From contig JAYKGV010000061.1 of assembly GCA_035285595.1 (NCBI GenBank), positions 37,222 through 101,221 on the forward strand: a DNA stretch of 64,000 bases, given 5' to 3'. The notes under the pieces were generated by a model that saw only the letters and a program-made list of their open reading frames with translations, was not told the DNA's origin and made no database searches. The position numbers and the translations under genes are program-made. Shown here in pieces: positions 57,557-64,000 of this stretch (position 1 is the stretch's first letter; each line of letters begins with the position of its first letter). Origin of the DNA: VGJW01 sp035285595. Lineage in GTDB: Bacteria; Cyanobacteriota; Sericytochromatia; S15B-MN24; VGJW01.

Positions 57557-59470
57557 TTGGCCATCGCCAAGTTGAAGCTCGGGGAAATCTTGCTGAACGC
57601 CAATGCGATCACCGAGGCCCAGTTGGCCCAGGCGGTCGAGGTCCAGAAGGCGACCAAGGAGCCTCTCGGCCTTATTCTCATGACTCGGGGCTATGTCACC
57701 GAGGCCACCATCAAAGATGCACTCGAGCTGCAGTATGGCTTGCGCTATGTCAGTCTGCGCAAGACCAAGATCCCGCCTGAGGTCATCAAGCTGATTCCGG
57801 AGAACGTCATCCGGCAGCACATGATGGTGCCCATTTCACTGACCAACAACCGCTTGCAGCTTGCGATGGTCGACCCGCAGAACTTGATCGCCTTGGATGA
57901 CGTGCGGTTCATGCTCAAAGGGATCACGATCCAGCAGGTGGTCATCACCGAGGACGAGTTCTTCTGGTTCCTGGATCAGCTTCGCGGAGAGAGTCCTGAG
58001 CAGGTCGCTGCGCAAGGATCGGCCGGCCCAGTTCCCGACATCGCGTCCGTGCTCGGTGATCTCGCGGGAGATGACGAGCTGGAGATGGTCGAACAGAAGG
58101 ATGAGAATCTCAAGGTCACCGACCTCGAGCGCATGAGCGAAGAGTCGCCCATCATCAAGCTTGCCAACTCGATCCTGACGGGTGCTCTTGGGGGCAAGAA
58201 AGTTTCAGACATCCACATCGAACCCTTCGAGAACGAGGTTCAGGTTCGGTATCGTATCGACGGCCTGCTGCACAAGCAGTCCCTGATTCCGAAGAAGTTT
58301 CTGCCGGCTCTTGTCAGTCGCTTCAAGATCATGGCGTCCCTCGACATCTCCGAGAAGCGTCTGCCGCAGGACGGCAGGATTCGGGTGAGGTTCAAGAATC
58401 GCGATGTTGACTTTCGTGTATCCACCCTGCCGTCCAAGCATGGCGAGAAGGTATGCATGCGCATCCTGGACAAGGGAAGCACGACGCTGGGGCTCGACAA
58501 GCTCTTCCTCTACCCAGAGGATCTTGAGATTGTTCGCGAGATGGCCAATCGGCCCTTCGGCATCATTTTTGTTACGGGGCCTACGGGCTCGGGCAAGACG
58601 ACGACCCTCTATTCCATCTTGAACGAGCGTAATACGCCCGACGTCAACATCTCGACGGCAGAGGACCCCATCGAGTACGATGCGCCCGGCCTGATCCAGT
58701 GTCAGGCCAGGCCCGAAATTGGCTATACCTTCGCGCGCATCCTCAAGGCTTTCCTGCGTCAGGATCCGGACATCATGCTGATCGGTGAGACCAGAGATTA
58801 CGAGGTTGCCAAGATTGCCATCGAGTCTGCCTTGACCGGTCACCTTGTTTTTACGTCGCTGCATACCAATGATGCGCCGGGGGCCATCATGCGCTTGTCT
58901 GAGATGGGTGTGGAAGGCTTCTTGGTGTCAGCGGCGACCATCGGAGTGGTTGCCCAGCGGTTGGTTCGCCGCCTCTGCGGTGCTTGCAAGGCACCCTATA
59001 CTCCTGAGGTGCGTGAACTCGATTTTGTTGGCTATCGTTACGATCCCGGGGCACTGCCCACCTTCCACAAGGCTGTGGGTTGTGCCCAGTGCAACAAGGG
59101 GTATTCGGGACGTCTCGGTGTCTACGAGATCATGAAGATGAACGACGAGCTTCGAGATCTTGTCGGCAGGGGGGCCTCGACCGCACTGATTCGCTATGCC
59201 GCCAAGCAGGCGGGCATGGTGACCTTGAAGGATTACTCGCTCAAACTGGTTCGTGACGGGCACACGTCTCTCGATGAAGTCATTCGCGTGACCTTTTCCG
59301 GTGAGGGGGAGGAGAAGTTGTGTCCCAGCTGTCGTAACCCTGTGGGGGACGAGTTCATCAAGTGTCCCTTCTGCCAGACCAATCTCAAAAAGATGTGTCC
59401 GCAGTGCCATCAGCGAGTGGAAGATGGGTGGAAGGGCTGTCCAAATTGTGGCACCCTACTTGCCGCCTGA
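57557..59470 (+). CDS. pilB: Type IV pilus assembly ATPase PilB with C-terminal zinc ribbons
   Basis: TTG 57557 has AGGAGG 10 bases before. The 637-residue ATPase has an MshEN-type N-terminus (about 1-150) with two KLGEILL / PLGLILM repeats, a linker, and a secretion ATPase core: GPTGSGKTTT (about 341), DIMLIGETRD (Walker B), Asp and His boxes, and the usual C-x2-C pairs near GACKAPYTPE and CAQCNKG. After about residue 585 it carries an extra 50 residues with CPSC, CPFC, CPQC and CPNC, i.e. two zinc ribbons, not normal for PilB. It powers pilus extension. Confidence 0.95.
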   Translation: MAIAKLKLGEILLNANAITEAQLAQAVEVQKATKEPLGLILMTRGYVTEATIKDALELQYGLRYVSLRKTKIPPEVIKLIPENVIRQHMMVPISLTNNRLQLAMVDPQNLIALDDVRFMLKGITIQQVVITEDEFFWFLDQLRGESPEQVAAQGSAGPVPDIASVLGDLAGDDELEMVEQKDENLKVTDLERMSEESPIIKLANSILTGALGGKKVSDIHIEPFENEVQVRYRIDGLLHKQSLIPKKFLPALVSRFKIMASLDISEKRLPQDGRIRVRFKNRDVDFRVSTLPSKHGEKVCMRILDKGSTTLGLDKLFLYPEDLEIVREMANRPFGIIFVTGPTGSGKTTTLYSILNERNTPDVNISTAEDPIEYDAPGLIQCQARPEIGYTFARILKAFLRQDPDIMLIGETRDYEVAKIAIESALTGHLVFTSLHTNDAPGAIMRLSEMGVEGFLVSAATIGVVAQRLVRRLCGACKAPYTPEVRELDFVGYRYDPGALPTFHKAVGCAQCNKGYSGRLGVYEIMKMNDELRDLVGRGASTALIRYAAKQAGMVTLKDYSLKLVRDGHTSLDEVIRVTFSGEGEEKLCPSCRNPVGDEFIKCPFCQTNLKKMCPQCHQRVEDGWKGCPNCGTLLAA

Positions 59471-59517
59471 GGGCTTGGTCGTCCTGAAACCCTGCCTGCG
59501 TCCGGAGGATCGTCGAC

Positions 59518-60624
59518 ATGTACATGGAAGAGCTGTTGCAGCTGACCTTCGACCGGGACGGGTCCGACCTGCATATCTCCTCGGGCGTGCCGCCCATCAT
59601 CCGTATCAACGGCAAGTTGGTGCGGACGGATTATGAACCCCTCTCGCCCGAGGATACCCAGCGCCTCATCTTCTCCATCCTCTCGAATGATCAGCGCAAA
59701 ACGCTGGAGCAGACACTGGAACTCGACTGTTCCTATGGTGTCGTGGGTCTGGGACGGTTTCGTGTGAATGCCTTCCGCTCGAAGGGCGCGTTTGCCGCCG
59801 TGCTCCGGACCATCAAGTCCAAGGTGCCGCGCTTCGAGGACCTTGGACTGCCCCCCCTCATCCGCGAACTCACACACAAGCCTCGTGGCGTCATTCTGGT
59901 CACTGGCCCCACGGGCTCGGGCAAGTCGACAACCTTGGCTGCGATGATCGACAACATCAACGCAACTCGCGCCGAGCATATCCTGACCATCGAGGACCCC
60001 ATCGAGTTCGTTCACACGCCCAAGATGAGTCTGGTGAACCAGCGCGAGCTGGGTGCCGATACTCGTAGCTTCGACAACGCCTTGCGCGCGGCCCTGCGTG
60101 AAGACCCCGACGTCATCCTGGTCGGTGAGATGCGCGACCTTGAGACCATCCGTCTGGCTATGTCGGCTGCGGAGACCGGTCACTTGGTATTCGGGACGCT
60201 CCATACCAGCTCGGCGATGCAGACCGTCGACCGTATCGTCGACGTGTTTCCGCCTCACCAACAGCAGCAGATTCGCGTCCAGATCTCGAATTCGCTGGTG
60301 GCTGTCTTGTCTCAGACCCTGGTCCCGCGCCTGGGTGAGCCAGGCAAGGCCGGCAAGGGTCGATGCATGGCGCTGGAAATCATGATAAACACCCCGGCCA
60401 TTGCCAACTTAATCCGCGAAGGCAAGACGGCGCAGATCTATTCATCAATCCAGACGGGACAGAAGTTCGGGATGCAGACGCTTGAAAATGCCTTGCGCGA
60501 CTTGTACCTGAGCAAGGCCATCTCCTACGAAGACGCCATTTCCAAGACCTCGCGGCCCGACGATCTCGTCCGTATGCTCGGGGCTGCACCTTCCGGTTCG
60601 ATGGCGCAGTCCATGGCGCACTAG
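59518..60624 (+). CDS. pilT: Type IV pilus retraction ATPase PilT
   Basis: The 368-residue protein has SDLHISSGVPPIIRINGKL, GPTGSGKSTT (about 140), PDVILVGEMRDLETI, GHLVFGTLHTSSA and the C-terminal LRDLYLSKAISYEDA, with AIRAGLS-like motif VIGEGK changed. It is a hexameric retraction motor and lacks the PilB N-terminal domain. The gene is 47 bases after pilB. Confidence 0.96.
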   Translation: MYMEELLQLTFDRDGSDLHISSGVPPIIRINGKLVRTDYEPLSPEDTQRLIFSILSNDQRKTLEQTLELDCSYGVVGLGRFRVNAFRSKGAFAAVLRTIKSKVPRFEDLGLPPLIRELTHKPRGVILVTGPTGSGKSTTLAAMIDNINATRAEHILTIEDPIEFVHTPKMSLVNQRELGADTRSFDNALRAALREDPDVILVGEMRDLETIRLAMSAAETGHLVFGTLHTSSAMQTVDRIVDVFPPHQQQQIRVQISNSLVAVLSQTLVPRLGEPGKAGKGRCMALEIMINTPAIANLIREGKTAQIYSSIQTGQKFGMQTLENALRDLYLSKAISYEDAISKTSRPDDLVRMLGAAPSGSMAQSMAH

Positions 60625-60634
60625 GACCCAATAC

Positions 60635-61894
60635 ATGCCTCAGTACAGCTGCAAGGTCCGGGACCACACGGGCAAGTCCTTCATCAAGGTCATGCCGGGA
60701 GATTCGCCTGACGAAGTTCGGGCAAAACTGCGCGAGATGGGGTACGTCATCGTGACCCCCTTGCGCCTCACCAAGGATGGAACTGGCGCGGAGGCTGCGG
60801 ACATCGGTCCAAGCCTGTCCGAGCGCTTGAAGGGGATGTTCTCTCGTTCCGCCAAGGTCAAGCTCGAGGACCTGTCCATCTTTACCCGTCAATTGGCCAC
60901 CATGATCAATTCCGGGGTGGCGCTTGTCCGGGCCCTGACCATCATGTCGGAACAGACTTCAAACCCGCGTCTGGCTGAGGTCGCCAACGACATCAGGATG
61001 AGGGTCGAGGCAGGAACTGCGTTGTCGGACGCCATGGGCAAGCATCCGGAGGTCTTTGACAACCTTTTTGTCGGGATGGTGCGTGCGGGTGAGGCGGGTG
61101 GTGTGCTCGACGAAGTCCTGCAGCGCGTCGCCGGGTTCAATGAAGCCTCGGCTAAGCTGCGTCGTCAGGTCAAGTCGGCCATGACCTATCCCATCGCCGT
61201 GGCCATCATGGCGGTTTCGATCTTCATCGGCATGCTTGTCTTCATCCTGCCCGTCTTCTCCACGATGTTCGCACAGATGAACGCCAAGCTTCCGGCTTAT
61301 ACGCAGTTCATGATCGATCTCTCCGAGACTGTCAGGGGGCCGGTAGGGCTTTCGATTGCTCTCGGATTGTTCATCTGCTGGACTCTTTTTCAGAGATTTG
61401 CAGCCACTGACCAGGGCAGGCACATCATCGACAAGTACGTGCTGCAATTGCCCCTCATTGGTCCTTTGGTCCAGAAGGTGGCCGTAGCGCGCTTCACGCG
61501 CACGCTTGGCACCCTGTTGCGTTCGGGAGTGCCGTTGCTGTCTGCCTTGGAAATCGTGCGGGATTCCGCAGGCAACTCGATTATCTCAGGGGCGATGGAG
61601 GACATTCGCCAAGCGGTGCGTGAGGGCGAGGGTATCTCGCGACCGCTCGAGAAAGCGGACATCTTTCCCCCGATGGTCACACAGATGGTCTCCGTCGGGG
61701 AAGAGACCGGACAGATTGACGCCATGTTGGAAAAGGTCGCCGACTTCTTCGACAGTGATGTGGAAGCCACCATCAAATCCCTCACCAGTCTCCTCGAGCC
61801 TCTCATGATGGGATCGATCGGGATTCTGGTGGGTTCAATCGTCGTGGCGATGTACCTGCCGATCTTCTCGATCATCGGGACCGTGGGCAAGTAG
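60635..61894 (+). CDS. pilC: Type IV pilus inner-membrane platform protein PilC
   Basis: The 419-residue protein has two T2SSF domains (about 80-205 and 280-405) with LSIFTRQLATMINSGVALVR and RTLGTLLRSGVPLLSALE, each followed by membrane helices, plus an N-terminal domain with YSCKVRDHTGK. It is the platform on which PilB and PilT act. It starts 10 bases after pilT; major pilins are not in the window. Confidence 0.96.
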   Translation: MPQYSCKVRDHTGKSFIKVMPGDSPDEVRAKLREMGYVIVTPLRLTKDGTGAEAADIGPSLSERLKGMFSRSAKVKLEDLSIFTRQLATMINSGVALVRALTIMSEQTSNPRLAEVANDIRMRVEAGTALSDAMGKHPEVFDNLFVGMVRAGEAGGVLDEVLQRVAGFNEASAKLRRQVKSAMTYPIAVAIMAVSIFIGMLVFILPVFSTMFAQMNAKLPAYTQFMIDLSETVRGPVGLSIALGLFICWTLFQRFAATDQGRHIIDKYVLQLPLIGPLVQKVAVARFTRTLGTLLRSGVPLLSALEIVRDSAGNSIISGAMEDIRQAVREGEGISRPLEKADIFPPMVTQMVSVGEETGQIDAMLEKVADFFDSDVEATIKSLTSLLEPLMMGSIGILVGSIVVAMYLPIFSIIGTVGK

Positions 61895-61952
61895 GCCACC
61901 TGGGATGTTGGCGGTCGTACCGTGCTGCTGGTCAGGCTCGGGGGCACGGGGC

Positions 61953-61958
61953 TACCAT
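61953..61958 (+). promoter_or_regulatory. -10 element for leaderless queE mRNA
   Basis: TACCAT, then GTAGGGT, then ATG 61966. A weak -35 (TGGTCA) lies 18 bases upstream. Confidence 0.45.
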
Positions 61959-61965
61959 GTAGGGT

Positions 61966-62616
61966 ATGTCCTCATCCCGCCAGTACTCCGTCAAGGAGGT
62001 CTATGCCACCCTTCAGGGAGAGGGTGGGCAGGTGGGCCAAATGGCGGTGTTCCTGCGGTTTTCTGGGTGCAACCTCTGGAGCGGGAGGGAGGCGGACCGG
62101 TCCGGTGCGTGGTGTGACTTCTGCGACACCGATTTTGTCGGAACGGATGGCCCGGGCGGGGGGACCTTTGAGCTGACCGCTCTGGTCGATAAGGTAGAAG
62201 AGGCTTGGCTGGCTCTTTCGGCGACGTCGGGACCTCGCTGGGTGGTCTGCACGGGTGGCGAGCCCACGTTGCAGCTGGACACTTCGCTCGTGTCCGCGCT
62301 GCATGCGGCGGGGTTTCTGATAGCCATCGAGACCAACGGTTCGCGCCCCGTGCCGGAAGGAGTGGATTGGATCTGCGTCAGCCCCAAGGGGCTCGTGCCA
62401 TTGCAGCAGCGCTCAGGCCAGGAGCTCAAGCTTGTCTACCCACAGGCCGGGGTCGAGCCGTCGGCTTTCGAGATTCTGGCTTTCGAGCGGTTTTACCTGC
62501 AGCCCAAGGATGGCCCCGATCGCGAGGATGCCTTGCGCGAGACGCTTGCTTATTGCATGGCACACCCGCGTTGGCGCCTGTCGCTGCAGACGCACAAGCT
62601 GCTTGGTCTGCGTTGA
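61966..62616 (+). CDS. queE: 7-carboxy-7-deazaguanine synthase
   Basis: The 216-residue radical-SAM protein has YATLQGEGGQVGQMAVFLR in pieces and FSGCNLWSGREADRSGAWCDFC, where the iron-sulfur cysteines are in C-x14-C-x2-C order as in E. coli QueE. CTGGEPTLQLD and ETNGSRPVPEGVDW bind SAM and substrate. It makes the deazaguanine core of queuosine. No queCDF is in the window. Confidence 0.95.
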   Translation: MSSSRQYSVKEVYATLQGEGGQVGQMAVFLRFSGCNLWSGREADRSGAWCDFCDTDFVGTDGPGGGTFELTALVDKVEEAWLALSATSGPRWVVCTGGEPTLQLDTSLVSALHAAGFLIAIETNGSRPVPEGVDWICVSPKGLVPLQQRSGQELKLVYPQAGVEPSAFEILAFERFYLQPKDGPDREDALRETLAYCMAHPRWRLSLQTHKLLGLR

Positions 62617-62703
62617 CGGGGGCGCGCGCCCAAGTTCCTGATGCGGGGCAACCGAATCTGTGGGGGGGCGCACGTCATCTTCGATGCACCTACAGGAAAG
62701 AGG

Positions 62704-62749
62704 GTCTCACCCCCTAACCGGGAATGAGGCCCTGAGGCAGTGGTGAGAC
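62704..62749. repeat. Inverted repeat downstream of queE
   Basis: GTCTCACC (62704-62711) and GGTGAGAC (62742-62749) form a perfect 8-bp stem with a 30-base loop. There is no T run, so it is not a typical terminator. One arm coincides with the CCA-like end of the tmRNA-like sequence. Confidence 0.5.
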
Positions 62750-62769
62750 ACGGAACCGAACCCGCGTCC
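62741..62769 (-). other. Possible degenerate tmRNA/tRNA 3'-end remnant
   Basis: On the minus strand the first half reads GGACGCGGGTTCG and the last bases are TCTCACCA. GGACGCGGGTTC is the standard T-arm opening of many tmRNAs, and a CCA end follows at close to the right distance. The distal stem and acceptor strand are not paired properly, and no 5' half is present, so it is at best a fragment, of the kind left at integration sites. Confidence 0.3.
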
Positions 62770-62873
62770 GGCTTCATGCTCGCTGGGAGCCCCGCTATTT
62801 TTGCATGTGCCCTCCTGGAACAAGCGGCTATTTGAAAAAAGTGGACTTCTGGAGGGGACGGCAATCATGCCAC

Positions 62874-63988
62874 TTAACGGTGAAGTTCGTAGCCCGTACT
62901 GCGCCCATCCCCTGATGTCTTATGGAGCACACCCAGCGCCAGCAGCTGCGTGATGTCCCGCAGGGCCGTGTCGGGCGAGCACCTGGCGATCGCCGCCCAC
63001 TTGCTGCTGGTCAGCTTGCCATCGAAACCATCGAGCAGCCGGTTGAGCAACTTGACCTGCTTCTCGTTCAGCGGCAACCCCGCCCAGCGTTGCCAGTCAC
63101 GCGCCTTCACCAGCAAAGCATCCAGGGTGGTCTGGGCGCTGGCGCTGGCGCGCTCCAAGGTACCCACGAACCAGGACAACCAGCCCGTCACGTCCAGTGT
63201 GCCATTCTGGGTGCGTTCCAGCACATCGTAGTAGTCCTTGCGCTCGCGCTGGATCTGGGCCGACAGGCTGTAAAACCGCTGCGGACTACCGTTAGCCCGG
63301 GCCAGAAACAGATCTCCCACAGCACGGGCGATGCGGCCATTGCCATCGTCGAAAGGATGCAGCGTCACGAACCAGAGGTGTGCCAGTCCGGCCTTGATCA
63401 GTGTAGGCTCACCGGTCTCGGCATTCGCCCACGCCAGAAAGCGATCGGTCTCGGCCGCCAGCACCTCGGCCGGCGGTGCCTGGAAGTGGACCTTGTGTCG
63501 GCCCACGTAGCCGGGACGACCTGCTTGGGGCCTTCTGCATCGGTGCGCCACTGCCCCACGGCGATATGTGTCATGCCGGAGTAGGCTGTGGGAAACAAGG
63601 CAGCGTGCCAACCAAACAGCCGCTCGGCGCTCAGAGGCGCTGCAGCGCGGGCGGTGGCGTCCAGCACCATCTCGACCACCCCCTCCACATACCGGTTCAC
63701 CGGCGCAACGGCGGCGATGTCCACACCCATGCGACGGGCAATGGACGAGCGCACCGACTGCACATTGAGAACCTCACCTTCGATCTCACTGGTCTTGACC
63801 ACGTCTTCGGTCAGCGCGGCCAGACTGGCCTGGTCACGCAGCGCCATGCCGACGTCAGCCACTCGCCCCAGCAGCAGGCCCTGGGCACGGCTGACATTGG
63901 TCAGTGGGCCAGTCAGCACTGAGAGGTCAAAGCGCCACTGCGGCCAATCGTCGCTCTGCCAGATGCAAAGGTTTTCTCCGCTATTCAT
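62874..63988 (-). pseudogene. Fic-domain protein, interrupted by a frameshift
   Basis: Two frames together make one Fic protein. From ATG 63988 the N-terminal part (DUF4172-like, DDWPQWRFD) includes the inhibitory motif TSEIEG and runs to GQWRTDAEGPKQVV. At about 63513-63515 (a GGG on the plus strand) one base is missing, and the reading continues in another frame as GYVGRHKVHFQAPPAEVL, then the catalytic HPFDDGNGRIAR and a C-terminal winged helix, ending at 62874. The family adds AMP to proteins. Third positions are less GC-rich than in neighbours, so it is probably acquired. Confidence 0.8.
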
Positions 63989-64000
63989 GCGGTGATCAAG

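Larger units (their letters stand above)
62617..62873. other. Gap between queE and the Fic gene
   Basis: 257 bases with a GGGCGCGCGCCC palindrome just after queE, the inverted repeat and the tmRNA-like stretch, and an A-rich patch (TTTGAAAAAAGTGG) near 62832. No open frame with gene-like features is seen. Base composition drops toward the right. Confidence 0.5.

Noticed and set aside
61895..61965. preQ1 riboswitch before queE
   Set aside because: Only 71 bases are available, no H-type pseudoknot with an A-rich tail is visible, and the promoter appears to leave no leader.
62741..62769. Functional tRNA or tmRNA gene
   Set aside because: No matching 5' acceptor half is found at tRNA distance, and a full tmRNA would have to run into the Fic coding region. 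The T-arm stem does not pair as in a functional RNA.
63500..63525. Programmed -1 frameshift in the Fic gene
   Set aside because: The site (GGCCCCAAG region on the minus strand) is not a canonical X-XXY-YYZ slippery heptamer and no stimulatory structure is obvious; a simple deletion fits better.

Overview
The window is a gene-dense, GC-rich stretch of a bacterial chromosome. Genes are packed with 1 to 17 base overlaps, GTG and TTG starts are common, and most proteins are housekeeping. Two outer-surface signs point to a diderm cell: an SLH-domain protein with a beta-barrel-like C-terminal half ending in Phe, and secreted lipoproteins. The mix also includes a type IV pilus motor set (pilB, pilT, pilC), c-di-AMP synthesis (cdaA with a YbbR partner), c-di-GMP turnover (a GGDEF plus HD-GYP protein), MEP-pathway isoprenoid synthesis (ispE) and a class A PBP. 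My best guess is a non-photosynthetic relative of Cyanobacteria (Sericytochromatia-like) or another deep diderm lineage. This is an inference from gene content only; no rRNA or tRNA gene was seen.

Layout. 1-12.4 kb: acyl-CoA thioesterase (cut by the window edge), secreted subtilase, a PRC-barrel/MgtE_N/CBS protein coupled to a divergent Nramp transporter, four envelope or unknown proteins, the SLH porin-like protein, a LON-domain protein, a YtxH protein, then on the minus strand an ATP-grasp enzyme with a histone-like tail and an FKBP isomerase. 12.9-17.5 kb: hisC, then a yqeG-like phosphatase, purine nucleoside phosphorylase and PBP1A. 17.6-22.4 kb (minus): typA-coaD-SepIVA-like-nitrilase-unknown-coiled coil. 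22.5-33.3 kb: BON-domain protein, GGDEF/HD-GYP protein, beta-propeller lipoprotein, rimO-pgsA-upp-cinA-nth and two small unknowns. 33.4-37.8 kb: a Cache-like/TM/coiled-coil receptor followed by a histidine kinase and an OmpR-type regulator. 37.8-43.6 kb: eda, a TrmH-family methyltransferase, and the minus-strand operon lysA-cdaA-ybbR-uppS-holA. 43.7-48.1 kb: nif3-like-der-plsY-rsmA-ispE. 48.1-55.4 kb: bioY (minus), secD-secF, rpsF-ssb-pheS-pheT. 55.5-61.9 kb: a large repeat-rich Roadblock/LC7 protein followed by pilB-pilT-pilC. 62-64 kb: queE, a short disturbed region with a tmRNA-3'-end-like remnant, and a frameshifted Fic gene that looks acquired.

How the parts may work together. The Roadblock/LC7 protein sits directly before the pilus ATPases and could link a small GTPase or a polar scaffold to pilus assembly. 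PilB has an MshEN-like N-terminus, and a GGDEF/HD-GYP protein in the same window could supply its ligand. The lysA-cdaA-ybbR-uppS-holA operon ties cell-wall precursor and lipid-carrier supply to c-di-AMP and replication.

The most interesting sequence-level pattern is a recurring promoter layout: a -10-like TAnnAT or TATnAT hexamer lies 6 or 7 bases before the start codon and no Shine-Dalgarno is visible. It occurs at typA, the BON gene, eda, the nif3-like gene, bioY and queE, and suggests leaderless mRNAs. It also revises several start codons.
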